A stretch of DNA of 64,000 nt from Cyathus striatus (Eukaryota; Basidiomycota; Agaricomycetes; Agaricales; Nidulariaceae). Location of the stretch: contig JAOVFP010000016.1 of assembly GCA_025738555.1 (NCBI GenBank), positions 3,348,001 through 3,412,000 on the forward strand, written 5' to 3'. Of the stretch, positions 22,101 to 34,358 are shown piece after piece (the first letter of the stretch is position 1; the number at the start of each line of letters is the position of its first letter). The notes below the pieces were generated by a model. That model was not told where the DNA came from. It saw only the letters and a program-made list of their open reading frames with translations, and made no database searches. The translations under genes and the position numbers were made by a program.

Positions 22101-23178
22101 AGGGTATACTCAAGAAGCGAACCGTATGCTTAAAAGTGGTAAGAATTTATGCAACATCGGTTGTGGCCGATTTACTACGGGTAGGTCTTTCATCCACCAG
22201 ACTCGCTATATGTATCAAAATACCTTGACTTTTGCAGTCCTTTGCTGTTGAAGCATTGATTTGGGGGCAATATTCACATATAAATCTTCTCCCATTCTAC
22301 GGAATATATCGTATGAGCGATAGTCACAACAAAGTCTGCTTGGTTTCTCCATGGATGGAGAATGGAAATATTAATGAGTTTTTGGAACACAATCCTGGTA
22401 GTAACCGTCTTCTTTTGGTTGGTATAATCCTTGACGAGTCGCATAACTGTCCTAATAGTTATCTTCATAGGCATTGGACATTTTGCAAGGAATTATTTAT
22501 TTGCATAAGCATAATGTGGTTCACGGCGACCTCAAGGGGGTGAGTGGTCATCATGTAGTCGAACTACACCGGTCCAGAAATTAACCAATGCACCAGCCTA
22601 ATATATTAATCGCGCCTAATGGGAGAGCATGTATTGCAGATTTTGGTCTTTCTGCTATGGTAGACTCTGATGCTCTCCGCTGGACCTCGCTTACATCTAC
22701 AGTTTCAAATGTCGGAGGGGGGACTGTGCGGTGGCAAGCCCCGGAATTGCTTTGCAACTCTGAGAACGGAGAAAATAGGCCTCCGAGCCCACGATCTCAA
22801 GCCAGTGATATTTACGCGTATGCTTGTGTGTGCTACGAGATATTTACTGGAGAATATCCGTTCTTTGAGGTTCCATACGATGTCACAGTAATGATGAAAG
22901 TGTTACATCGTTTACGTCCCTCGCGGCCTCACAAATCAAGTCGTGCATTTACTCGCTTCGGCTTGACAGAGGACATATGGAGAACAATGACATATTGTTG
23001 GGACCATACACCATCGAAACGCCCTAAGGCCGTTCAAATAAATGAATACCTCACTTCCGGAAAGACCATATCGGACAAGAGGCCTCGAAATGGTTGGGAA
23101 AACCTCTCCCCTTTATGTTTTCGTAATTCATTACACAAGTATCCAAATTTATCTGACTTGGACTCGTTGCTTCCCTAA
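19160..23178 (+). CDS. NLR-like protein: helical N-terminus, P-loop NTPase, PH-like domain, TKL-like kinase
   Basis: I join 15 exons from ATG 19160 (exon 1 only 19160-19171; a 20-nt micro-exon at 20151-20170) to the stop 23176-23178, about 1,020 residues. Residues 1-180 are helical (KDELVTKLMYASSATRMLRE and following), like the MLKL/HeLo-type four-helix bundles often found at the start of agaricomycete NLR-like proteins. Next come a Walker A loop (ILGPKDTGKTSL, ~20342-20377) and a Walker B-like VLVVLDGYES. A PH-like segment follows (QWKPRYLVLS ... AYLHLFKSS ... TWRVQIQ, ~21110-21400). The C-terminus is a kinase: a loose Gly loop (AGGHSCEVWKG), VAIK-type Lys in TVCLKVV, HGDLKG-PN catalytic loop, ADFGLS, WQAPELL. 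The NTPase looks short, without obvious winged-helix or repeat regions. One gene is favoured because every junction keeps frame, but a split into two genes near 21500 cannot be excluded. A role in self/non-self or stress signalling is inference. Confidence 0.72.
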
Positions 23179-23330
23179 ATTGTTTGATTGGACATGCCAC
23201 ATGTGTACTAGGTACTAGTAGAAAATGATATGATATGGTATTTGCTATAGTTACTACGATGAAGAGACAGTAAGCACATATGGCAGCAACCATAGGTGTG
23301 GAAAAGCCTCAGGCATGTTTGATTTCAATA

Positions 23331-23824
23331 CTATTTACATACATACTTGTGGCTATCAACTTCGCTCGAAGTATTTCTTCCTGTTGAGTAATTGAAGAAT
23401 CGATTCAACAAGCAGGGACGCCGGCTGTTATTAAATTTATTAACCTCGTAATTCCTAAATAATACGAAATGATACTTGCATTCACAGCCATCGTTGGTAT
23501 AGTGAGCACTGATATAACAGCCCCATCCTGGAATATAATCCCAAACGCTAATAATAATAAAGTCAGGAATATATCAACCGGGTAGTGAGCAGAAGCTTAC
23601 TCGTTCCCAGAAATTGTTTCACCCCTTCTGGTACAGCGGACGCCAAATCGTTCGCCGTTGTGGATGACGCGAACGACGCTGTAACTGGTGGAAGTGCCGC
23701 TGCGGCAATTGACGTTGTTAGAGCTTCCCCAGAGAGTGCACCATTTATCGGCACGTTCTTCCAAAGGGGTCGCTACGACGATGGTGGCAGTGAGCACCAT
23801 TGTCAAGAAAGTCGCGAGCTTCAT
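23331..23824 (-). CDS. small secreted protein with a bacterial-type SH3 (SH3b)-like domain
   Basis: Exons are 23601-23824, 23476-23547 and 23331-23424; the last intron is in-frame and uncertain, so the C-terminus may differ. The product starts MKLATFLTMVLTATIVVATP, a clear signal peptide. It then shows an SH3b-like core (NVNCRSGTSTSYSVVRVIHNG) and, after the first intron, WDYIPGWGCYISAHYTNDGCE. Multiple Cys fit disulfides in the extracellular space. Fungal SH3b proteins are small and secreted; their ligands (wall polymers or peptidoglycan) are mostly untested. I chose Met 23824 because the upstream in-frame extension lacks a signal peptide. The gene converges with the kinase gene, 150 bp apart. 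Confidence 0.7.
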
Positions 23825-24854
23825 GATAATCAATAAGATGGGATTGCTTATGGAGTTGAAGATTTGGGGAATCGAGCCTAAGCAAGTTTGAAGTCTCAAG
23901 ATTTTGTACCTTTCTGTTTTTAATATTACTAGGTTAATAGAGCGTGCCTCGCCAGTACATTCCAAGAAACATACATTCTCTTGTCCATAGGCATGTCAGT
24001 TTTTCGATGAATACCAGTCAGTTGACAATGCCCATGGAGCATAATGACAGAGAATGACGTTCATCGAAGGACTGGACCCGCCACCCTAGAGCCAACTAGA
24101 GACGGTTACCGCAGAAGGAGGGCAATAATTACCACCCCATGAGCCTCACAGACTACTTATTTGCAGCAGTCTCAGCATATCTCTGAGCCACCAATCAGTT
24201 TGAGTTCAATTACATTTCTCCGCATGCAACTCAAAAATCTTCCACAAAGTGATTAAATCCGTATTGGCGCTGAACATGATACTGATATTCAAAATCATTA
24301 CGACTTGGCGATCGAAGAAGAGCAGCTCCACTCACCTGACTTGTTGAAACGGAGACATGTAGAGACATATTCAGCATTCTATTAATAGCACATCACAGAG
24401 GTATGCTGTCGTCGAAAAACAGCATTAAACGGGGGAATCGCAGTCAAAACGAGACGAACTTACGTAGAATGGGAGCTTCATGCACAATATGGTATTTGCG
24501 CCATGGCACCAGGATGAATTTAACAGCGATGCAAATGAAGTCAGCGGTAGGTTAGTAGCAGAAGACATTTTGGCACTAAGCGTAGCTCGAGTTATATTTC
24601 AAAGTTTAATATTTAATTATTTCAGTCAACGCACAATGAAAGACAGCTACCAAACCTATGTCATGAGGAGTGGCAGGAAACATGAGTAAGTATTAATTAA
24701 TGTTGAAACAGAATTTCCTAGAAACCTGGACTACTCATGGTAGATAAATGTGAGTAATAATACAAAAAGTCCATCGTGTAAAGGATGAGATCGAAAGCAG
24801 AATGTGACTATTTCAATTTGAGTGGCTCTGCGTGACGAAGGTCTGTGATGCTAG
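23825..24854. other. intergenic, no supported gene
   Basis: About 1 kb. The open frame 24480-24689 is short and without recognisable features. The region contains the promoter of the SH3b-like gene and the 3' flank of the RabGAP gene. Confidence 0.5.
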
Positions 24855-27800
24855 TCAGTCAGCTGTGAGGCCGAAACGAATGAAAATGGTACCGTCTGCT
24901 ACAGCCTTGTCGGCTTCAGTAAGGCCTGAATCGTGGGCCTCGAGGAACGCGTCCACCTATCCCAATATGTCAACTGAATTTCGAAGGCAGGAACATAGTT
25001 AACGACGTACCTCATCGAGAACCTGATCGTCCTCATCACCCTCATCGTCTCTCAAGAAGTCATCCACGTCGTCGTCGTCCTTAGCGTCGTCTATGGCGAA
25101 GGCCGTGCGCTCCATAAGCGCGGCGTTTGCGGCCTGGATCATTGGCATGGCCGATAGAGCAGCAGTTTCTGGTGCTGAAGGGAGAGGCTTGGAGTCATCA
25201 GTGGGTATATTGACAGTGAGAGTGGAGCCAGACGGTGCGAGCGTAACCGAGCTTTCAGTTGTGAGACTTGACCTGGATGGTGATTTACGCATGGAAGGTG
25301 TGAGTAAGGATTCGCGAGCTTTAGGCTCCTCGAGTTTCGTGTATCTTCCAATTGATGGCTTGTGTAAAACCTAATGCGTTATCAGTTACTGGACGTGGTA
25401 ATAAGATTTGCGAGACGCGTACCTGGTGTTTACCTATAGTCTTTCCAATCTCATCTGTAAACAAGTTGAACATCTTTTTGTTATTCTCCGACGCGATTGA
25501 CGACCACAGATCGCCAAGCAAGCCACTGTTCGATATCGGAAGTTCCATCTCAGGCAGTGGCTGGAGCTTGAATGAGGCAGATAGATCGGTTTCAAAGAAC
25601 GATTCGAGGACCTCGTCTGCGAGTACCACCATTCTGAAGCTGTGCAGGTGGTCAGTATCCACTGGTTACGGTGGTTATGGTAACCGCATAACTTACGTAG
25701 CGAGGTTAAGATATGGTTGATTAGACTCGATTGGAGTAGGTTCAGATTCTTCCCCGTCCTCTCCCTCTGGCCTTGGCAACAAAGCATCCCCATACTCAAA
25801 TGCGTTCGTCATGAACCTGCTCACAGCCCCGAGATAGGCATCACCAATTTCATAGCGGAATATGAACTAAAGCCGACAGCCAGTTAAGTAGGCAAGAAGA
25901 AATTATAGACAGGAAGTGTACTCACGAGGAAAGATTCCGAAAGAGTAAGTACTTCATCCTTCGTAAGATACCCATCCTTGTTCTTGTCATGCAAATTGAA
26001 GAACCATTCGATGTTTTCCATCAAGTCGTTGAACATGACACCATCTAGACCCGACACCATATCCTGCCACAGTATCTGTCAGTCCAATGTCTAACTGAGT
26101 AAACGGCACTTGCCTGGAACGACAGGGCGCCTTTACACGAGACATCCCAGAAGAAGAACAACCTATCAATGAACTCGTGTTCTGCAACCTCACGATCGAT
26201 GCGCTGCTGGAACCCATTCATCACAATCTTCTCATCCCTCGCCCACGTCGCAATCTCGCTCAAAAACTGCTGGAACGTCTTCAACCCAACCCTCGTCTCG
26301 GGTTTCTCTTCGCCCCCCTCCCTAGTCGTAACCAACACCGGCTCTTTCTCCATATTTTGCGCCGGAGGAGGAACAATGCACATTGCTTTGTACAACGCGT
26401 CATAGATCAACCCTGCCTGCTCTTTGTTGAACCTTCCGAGACTCTTGAGATTTCGCACTGCAGACCGCTTGGCGAAGCTCTCGATGGAGTGGATGATTTC
26501 GGATCGGTAGCGCTTGCGCTCGGAGAGTATAGTTTCGTCAGTGATGACAGAAAACTCGCGGAAGGATACAAGGAGAAGTTCTTGGAAACGGGTTATGGCG
26601 CGTGCCCGAGGGTCAGAGGAGTTGGGGTGGGCAGAGTCACCGAGGGAGGCGAAGTAGTCCCGCATGAGGCTGCAAAACGTTAGCATTTTAGACGGAAAAT
26701 AGTCAAAGGACCACAAACTTGAGGAATCCGCCATCATCCTGAATCTGAAGCAGTGCATCACCATTGATCTTGAGGATAGCTACAGTACATGATTAGCAGC
26801 TGCATATACCACTTGAAAATATTCGCCAACCTAAGCTGAAAGAGCAACGTCACTAAATAGGCAGCAAACATCGAACATCGGGACACTCACCCAACCTGGA
26901 ACAGCACCTTCGGCCCCATGCAGAAGAAACAATCAACAATTCGGAACGCAAAAACCATCGGCATGCTGTTGATGTATCTATGTCACGCGATAGCATATTA
27001 ACGCATGACGCATGACAGTACAAATGCATCTTACAGGCTCAAGAACCAGGGAAGCGACGCGACAGAGAGCTGAACGTCAACAGCTTGGAAGTGGTCGTGG
27101 ATGACGGGGAGACAGCGTTGAACGAGTGCTTCGAAAACGCGTTGGTCAAGTAGAGTACCGTGCATTGATGGTCTGTGGTGAGGAAGTCACTACAACGCAG
27201 AGTGGGAGAAAGACGTGACATACGCGTAATACCCTGGTAAGAGCCTATCACAGAGCACTTCCAGTAGCCAGAACGCCTGCTCTTCTGACATGTAACTACA
27301 AGGCGGCCCATGTTAACAAAGCCACCCAGATGGAAAACAGGAGTACTCACATCAGAATAGCAGCCGCTAGTATGTTCATTGCCTGGCAATATCCCAGCTC
27401 TGGGTTCTTGAATGAATACGCCTGAAGAACCCTCCTCAGCCTTCCAATGCCATCCTCCGACTGGTATCCAGCGTACTCAGGCAAACTCCTGTGAAGATCT
27501 TTTTCTATATCTTCCGTACTAATGCTCGTGCGACCCTCGTGGGTCTTTAGCAACTCCTCGTAGTAGCCTGGGTTGGAGAAGCGCAGGTATATTGAGCCAG
27601 AGAGAGTCTCCCACATTTCACCACGGAGTCGGTTGGGCAGACCGACTTGAACAAGACGCGTGCATTGAGGGTAGCGGAGAAGGGTGAGGTTACGACCGTG
27701 GTCTGTGAAGTGAGCGGCGTAAGTGGCAGGGAATCACAATAGGAGTGTAAATCGTAGATCAACATACCTTTAAGATACGCTGTCCAGAGCTTTAGTTTCG

Positions 27801-28627
27801 ATGCTTCACGCAGCCTGTAAACGTTAGTGTCAGAAACCCACCGAACGAACGCATTCGCACCACTCACTTCTTAGGGTCTCCGGGATATTTGAACTTGAGA
27901 CCCAAGCCACTATGGTATGCAACTTCTGTATCCTTCCTCAATCCCTCTTCCGCATCTTCGCCGTCTCCATCCGCAGGCTTCTCTTCGTCTGATAACTGCG
28001 ACACAAGCACCTCTGAGTAACATGTCTTGGCAAAGTTTTTCACTAGCTTCATACGACCGCGTTCTAACTCTACTTTCAGCGCATCTCTAAGGAGAGAACA
28101 GAAAAGGTCTGCGGTGGGCCTCAACGACGTTAGCTGCACAATCTGTCACGAGCGTCAGAGTTGAGTCAACACGAGAAAGGAGGGGGAGACGTACAATTTT
28201 CATTCCATGCCATGTAAGTAAGCTCAGGGCATAGATCCCCGCTCGTGCATTTAGCCTCTCAACACGGCGAATCGTGGAGAGAGGGATCGTGAAACGCACA
28301 GACTTCCGGTCCAGAGAAGAGAAGGTAAGATAAGGCGGTAAAACATGCAATTTTCCGGCCTAAGCAACGACGATAGGCACACACAAGTCAGCGCTGACTC
28401 ATGTCCAGGAACATAGCGCGATGTCTTAGCGATGTTAGTTCACTCACATACGAATCCTCCGAACCGTCTGCGAGACTCAAGACTGCACTGATCTCCATCT
28501 TCTGTGGTTCTTCGGCTCCCTTGGGACTCACATCTTGCGGGATAGTGGGCAACGAAAAGAATATCTGGGTGAGCTGCTCCTTCGTGGGCTCCTTGAAGTT
28601 ACGAAGGGCGGTAGATATAATGGACAT
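24855..28627 (-). CDS. RabGAP with GRAM-like, TBC and EF-hand domains (Gyp2/Mdr1 and TBC1D9 type)
   Basis: A multi-exon gene of roughly 1,000 residues from ATG 28627 to TGA 24855-24857. Order: N-terminal helix; a GRAM-like domain (KLHVLPPYLTFSSLDRKSV and following, ~28200-28350); a TBC domain (GLPNRLRGEMWETLSGS, then the arginine-finger motif IEKDLHRSLPEY and the glutamine-finger motif GYCQAMNIL, then MSEEQAFWLLEVLCDRLLPGYY); an EF-hand (DKNKDGYLTKDE, ~25960); and an acidic tail rich in Asp/Glu (~25010-25080). Both catalytic fingers are present, so GAP activity toward a Rab GTPase is expected. In yeast, Gyp2/Mdr1 acts on Ypt6 and Sec4. The tail exon continues past the acidic run into VDAFLEAHDSGLTEADKAV. 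The gene looks intact and is single copy here. Intron-internal frames on either strand are shadows. Confidence 0.9.
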
Positions 28628-28987
28628 GATGTGTTCGTTCTTGCTGTCGCTTGTCGGGGATCCCTGAGTTAGCGGTGGCCTTGATGATTAGGTTATGGTT
28701 AAGCTCCTCGGTTCCTGTGATCCTCGGTATCGCGAGCTTGCTCTGGGAAGGACGGAGAGAACGATGAGGAAGGGATGTTGGATTTTGGTGAGAGGTTCTA
28801 TGTGCTCGCTAGCCTCTGAGCTCTAGGGTTCTAATTGAGCCTTCTCAACTCAAAGCTTAGCCCCGGGTGACTTTCCCTATTTGGCAAATTCGACTTCCGG
28901 CGGCATCCTCACTTAGCTCCCAATGCCGGCCAATGATCAATAAATACAATCCTACTACTACAACTCCCTATTAACAATTACATATAC
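28628..28987. other. intergenic, RabGAP promoter and 3' flank of unknown-family copy 3
   Basis: About 360 bp. Both flanking genes are on the minus strand. No gene or repeat is seen. Confidence 0.5.
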
Positions 28988-29827
28988 TCATATACTGCAG
29001 CATTTAGTGCAACACGATTCGCAACACACATCAATGAAAAGAAAACTAGTATCAAAAAAAATTAGACGATAGAATTCCTTCTCAGTGACCGCCATGGCTG
29101 GAAAGCCCAATATTTCAAGTTTATATCGGTTTCCTCGCTTTTTCATCGTGTACCCCACTAGCCTGTACCAGGTTTCTTGCCCATCCTCTCTACCAAACTG
29201 ATTACATCTTCCATATAGTCGATCAAACATTGACGATAAATTATTTTTAACTTGATTCCAAACGAACATTTCGTCTAAAGATTTCATGTCAGGATGAATC
29301 TGAGGCATTTGAAATTCTCCTAGAGGTTTCGAAGCAGCCTCAGGTGGCCCATATATATCGGACAATGTAATTGTACAACCATCGTCAATCCTATTGAAGT
29401 AGCGTTGTCAGAGGCAGTTAGTAACTCTAAAAGGTGCTCCCATACCTTTCCTGCACGGCGTGCTGAAACTTTAATGCGATATAAACATTTGATGGCCTGC
29501 CGATATCATCATCGGAAGAGTACGACTGTATTGTTGTCCGTGCAGCAATGATTTTCCGACACGTGCTGTATCACATAACCGTTCACAAACTCGTACATAT
29601 CAACACATAGAATACGCGTACTGCTCGAAGGTTTCATCGGGTTTTAGGCAGTATTCTTCACAATCTTTAAAAGAATACGAGGCGAAGTCATAACGATACA
29701 AGTCGATCGTCTTTAGAGCTGCGCTTATTCGATCCGAATCCTCGCGGATGTAGGTGATACGGTTGTCGATCACGTCATAAAAGAACAGGAGTCTTCGAAC
29801 AATTTCCTGCGGGTTATAAGAGGACAT
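28988..29827 (-). CDS. unknown-family protein, copy 3 (divergent paralog)
   Basis: Exons are 29622-29827, 29446-29565 (120 nt) and 28988-29390, with the same intron positions as the pair at 3.5-5.7 kb. The product is about 240 residues, starting MSSYNPQEIVRRLLFFYDVI. The C-terminal half aligns block by block with the other two copies (MKSLDEMFVWNQVKNNLSSM, ETWYRLVGYTMKKRGN), but overall similarity is low. The tail is Cys-rich (CCESCCTKCC), unlike the other copies. No signal peptide, membrane helix or catalytic motif is visible. Conservation of exon structure despite divergence indicates an old family under selection. Function unknown. Confidence 0.7.
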
Positions 29828-30850
29828 AGCAAAGGGAGGGTATGATAAAACAGTAGATCATAACGCGCCCGTACGCTGATATAGGGTATGATGAGTGGCA
29901 CAGTGTTCTAATCAAGTGCCACTCGGTACGAAGTGATGAGAAGACACTTTTGTTTAACCTTGTCGATGCGAATATTGTGCGTTACTATGCCATAACCTTT
30001 TTTTTATCAAACAAAGGTATAATGCCTAACGGTTATCCTTCTTAGCCATAAATTACAGTGGTGTGGAATAAAACGTTAACAATTAAGTACTTACTGCCGT
30101 TGCGTTTGGTAGCGCATGGTTGCGCTCGTCTTTAATAGTAACCAGGAGTCTTTGTGGTCAATGTGGGAGCATATCTTCAAAGGACACCGACTGAAAGAAA
30201 CAATATTCTTTTCGCTGAAGCAAATGCAACTCCATGCAGTATGCTTGTTCTTGTTGAAGTTTTGGTTTTCGCTTTGAAAGTTCAAAATTGAAGGTGATGA
30301 GGTAGATTTACATGTTTTACCCTAATTTTAGCAATTTTCCTTTTCTTAAAAACTGCAGATATGTCTTGAAACTCTGCTTCTCATTGTTTCATCCTAATAC
30401 ATTGAATATCGGATGCTACAGACCAAATAGAGCACTGTATGAAATCATTATAAGTAGAAGAAATACATATTAATATTTTAAAAACATGAGTTGGTTATCA
30501 TATGCAGAGCTATTGCTTCAAATATTCAAATCATTGTCAATCTCGGAAGAAAGATGATATTTCGGCTATAAAATCCGAATAAGTACAATAAGCTTAGTTC
30601 GGCTGCTAAACGAGCCGTTATATTATTAATAAGGGGTGGCCAGTTTCCCGGTTTTCCCACTTTCCGAGGTCTCGCGACAAAAATATTCATAACATCCTTC
30701 AGAGTGCCTCAAAAAATATGGTTTGAGTCTTATATAATTCTATGTGAAGTCTACTATCTAGCACATATGTTTAATTCTAAGTGCACAGCTATTAGAATGA
30801 ACAAACTCGAATTCTCCACTAATATGGCCAGGTTCCTGTGCTAGTGCAGT
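29828..30850. other. AT-rich intergenic tract, no supported gene
   Basis: About 1 kb of low-GC sequence with short open frames only (for example 30091-30285 minus). It borders the large inverted repeat and is probably transposon-derived. Confidence 0.45.
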
Positions 30851-31830
30851 ATATCAGTTAAGAATATAGTGTGGGCATTTGATGATTAAACTAGAAAAAA
30901 TATCAGATTTTAATCTCAGAGCTTATGGCAAGTATTTATGTATTATATTCTTTGATATGAGCAATTTTTATCTCAAAGATTTATTTTAAATATCTTCAGC
31001 ATATTGCTTTATGATCTTAAGGAGAATATTTTAGTAATTTGTCTTACATATGCCTCATGATTAATCTGTAAATAAGATCATGGAATAAAATATCAATAAA
31101 ATCTCAGGTCTTATTAATGAGAAACTGTCAGAATATATAGAGAAGATATATGAAAATTAATCAAAATTTACTCAGGATATAACCCCAGAGTATATTGTGA
31201 TCAGCAGACAGGCACATCAAGGTATACTTTTCCATTTCTGGCATTCCCCTTGCCTTTGTTTCTTTTAGAAGCACTACACCAAAATAGGCACCCATTTCTC
31301 ATCATTGACATGTCTATTGGCTCATACCACATCTCTCTCAAAGACAGGGTGTGATTAGTCTGCAAAGCAGGCATTGAAAGTGTGAAGCTTGCTTTAGAAT
31401 ACTATCAATGTCAGGTTATTGCAAAAAGGCTCAAGGGGAGTGCCATAAATGGAAGATTATTGATGTGCCTGCCCACTGATCACAATATACTCTGGGGTTA
31501 TATCCTGAGTAAATTTTGATTAATTTTCATATATCTTCTCTATATATTCTGACAGTTTCTCATTAATAAGACCTGAGAGTTTATTGATATTTTATTCCAT
31601 GATCTTATTTACAGATTAATCATGAGACATATGTAAGACAAATTACTAAAATATTCTCCTTAAGATCATAAAGCAATATGCTGAAGATGTTTAAAATAAA
31701 TCTTTGAGATAAAAATTGCTCATATCAAAGAATATAATACATAAATACTTGCCATAAGCTCTGAGATTAAAATCTGATATTTTTTCTAGTTTAATTGTCA
31801 AATGCTCATGCTATATTCTTAACTTATATA
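30851..31830. repeat. large palindrome: ~365 bp inverted arms, ~97% identical, ~240 bp spacer
   Basis: The left arm (about 30851-31220) is the reverse complement of the right arm (about 31461-31830) with roughly a dozen mismatches. Weaker inverted similarity (CCATTTCTGGCATTCCCCTT against its partner) continues inward to about 31260 and 31425. The arms are AT-rich and non-coding. A transcript across it would fold into a long hairpin. It could be a foldback or MITE-like element or a recent inverted duplication; I see no clear target-site duplication. Confidence 0.85.
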
Positions 31831-32332
31831 AGCCACCTCCCGCAGTGTTTGTTGTTTGGTATTTGGTTTGTTGTGCAATGCGCATGCAGTGATTGGCCAA
31901 TGGCATATTACAGGGTTTGATCGCTCACCTGTACACCTAAAATTAATGGCATATTATTTCAGTTACACTCATTCACTTAACTATTTTTTTGTCTCAGTAG
32001 GTTTAATACTATTAAATCTAAAATTTTCTGAAATTTGGAGATATTCTGTGTTAAGGAAAAGAACACAGACTGTTTTTTCTTAAATCACGCCCAAAATAAT
32101 TGCATCACACCTTCGCTTAAAGCAGCATTACACGTGGGAAATGGCGATAAAACTAGGGGCTAATCAACTTGCACTGTGCAGAAGGCTACTTACCATTCCT
32201 GAAAATGAGGTCCACAAGTCTCTACACATCTCAAATCTTGATTTCTTTGAGCTGAGTGAAATCTAAAATAATGGAGAAACATAATATAATAGTTTACATT
32301 ATTATTTGTCCAATTTCCTTGAAAAAGTTGAG
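31831..32332. other. AT-rich intergenic tract
   Basis: About 500 bp between two repeat elements. The 31856-32083 open frame has no recognisable motif. Nothing else is supported. Confidence 0.45.
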
Positions 32333-33324
32333 TACAGTCATCCACCACTGATTGTTACAATACATTGAAAATTTACATACCACATTGTCATATGTCATTC
32401 TTATGCAAATAAAACTATTCTAAATTGTACTTCAATATGCTATTTATGTATCACAAGTGTTTTTATGACAAGAAGTTGAGATGTTCATTTGTTACATGAA
32501 ATTTCCTAGACCCTGTCCTATTTTTGACATTATGGGAAGATGTTACATGGCAGTGCCCCAGCTAGGTCATGTGTGAGATTCTCCTGATTCTGATCCATCG
32601 CTATCTCTGTCTCCAATATCAATCCATTCCTCATCATTCTCTGAGGCTGCTGCATCTATGGTTTTCAATTTTGGCTTGCATTTGGCCTTGGGAAGGGGCC
32701 CAAGCTTTGGCTTAGACTATTTAAAATTTAGTCCCTTCTGTTTTGCACTCTCCTTTGCCTTATTCCACTTCTGTACAGATCTCTGTCACTGCTCTCGGTG
32801 TTCATCTTCTTCAGATTTGGCCTGCCCAGTCATATTAAGTCAATATTTACAGGTGTAAGTGTGCAGAGGAAGTGTAAAGTAAGACACAAGGGTAAAAATG
32901 CGACCTGTACACCATTTGATTCATTCCATTGCTCTTTTCATGTGCTTTAGATGTGTCATGCTGAGGCATTTTAGTGGGATCAGCTTCATGAAATGCAAAG
33001 CTGCTTATAATTAACTTAGATACATATGTTGTGAGTAAAATGAGCCCATAACATACTTACAATGTTGACTTTGCATATCTACATAGCCTCAACAAAATTT
33101 CACTCACCTTTGTGACTTTGAAATTTGTGAAATTGTTTTATGTACCATGCATTGGTGCAGTAATATTTCTCTCAAATTACTATATACATATAAAGAAAAC
33201 TACTATGAGATGAAGTTGCAAAAAGAATTATGTGTGTAGCTAGCGTGGTTGAGGCAGGAGGTCGATTCGATGCCCTGTTTGTAACATGTTGTGATTATGT
33301 AACAACTAGGGGTGGATGACTGTA
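32333..33324. mobile_element. decayed Pogo/Fot1-like DNA transposon remnant
   Basis: The ends are imperfect inverted repeats that share TACAGTCATCCACC exactly, followed by a TTGTTACA-type block, consistent with a TA target site. The interior, about 990 bp, is too short for a full transposase. On the minus strand near 32570-32850 it reads as a decayed C-terminus: KSKPKLGPLP-like, then DEEWIDIGDRDSDG, ending TGA, interrupted upstream by stops. That resembles the C-terminal tails of fungal DDE_1 (CENP-B/Pogo/Fot1) transposases, by memory of the family. A non-autonomous or internally deleted copy is most likely. Confidence 0.55.
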
Positions 33325-34358
33325 TCTTGTTGCACAAGATTTTGTGATGCTGTGAAAATCAGGTGCATTTTGAGGATTACCATGCATGGAGTGCTTTTGA
33401 TCGCATAAAAATTTATACAGTATACATTTGCATCATAATATATAACATAGTGTAAGTATTTTTGTAGAATTATATTAGCTATTCAAATGTCACAATGATT
33501 ATCATTCCATGCCGCCTCCACATATGCTTTTAGATAGCTTACTATACCTTTTATGTATTCTACAGACAATGTGCTCCGCTTTCTATGTATTTAAGTAGTA
33601 TACTATGTACTGTATTTACTTATCCATTTGCCTCTTGCTTTCTTCCCCTGCGTGCTCTGAGGCCAAATGTAATGTTGTCGTCATTGATGCGTCGTTTATT
33701 TCAACAATTTTTTACGTGGGATGCCTGCATGTCGAGAATTGGTCAAGCGTGCTGATGAGAGGTGCTGTACAACTGAGCGATCAAACCCTGAAAACCCGGG
33801 AATTGCCACCTGCGTCGCCAAGAACCTTGCTTGGGCTCACACATGCGACGTAGGTCAGCAATCGAGACATGAAGGAAGGTTAAATAGAGGGAATAATCAC
33901 GAAAGCAAGGGGTGTCGCAATACTTGAGGCCTTGAGGGCAGGGAAGCGTCACGGCAATATGAAAACCTAACAAAAACTTGATGAAAACGGCCCTCAATTA
34001 TCGCGGACGACCTTGCCAAGCAAGGTAAGTAATAATGTTGGACCAGTGCTGACCTTATCGTTTCTTAATGATGAACTTTTAACCCTACCATTTACGTCTC
34101 TCCAGTTAAAAGTTACATTGTTGTTAGGTTTGGACAAGGTTTGTAAGTTGATGTTTAAATCGGTTCAGCTGACTCTGGTACAGTTGCACTGGGCCCGTTA
34201 GTACTAATAGGTTACACCTGCAAGTCCCTTTAAATATGCATTCTCTATTAAAGAGAAAAACAATGTATCATTATATACTGTGACTAACATATATATAGCG
34301 TATATAGTACTAGTCCACAAGTTGGTAAGTCCTCCTTGAAATAGCTGATTAGAGAGGT
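33325..34358. other. intergenic, no supported gene
   Basis: About 1 kb. Overlapping open frames at 33600-34000 on both strands are unsupported. Confidence 0.45.
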
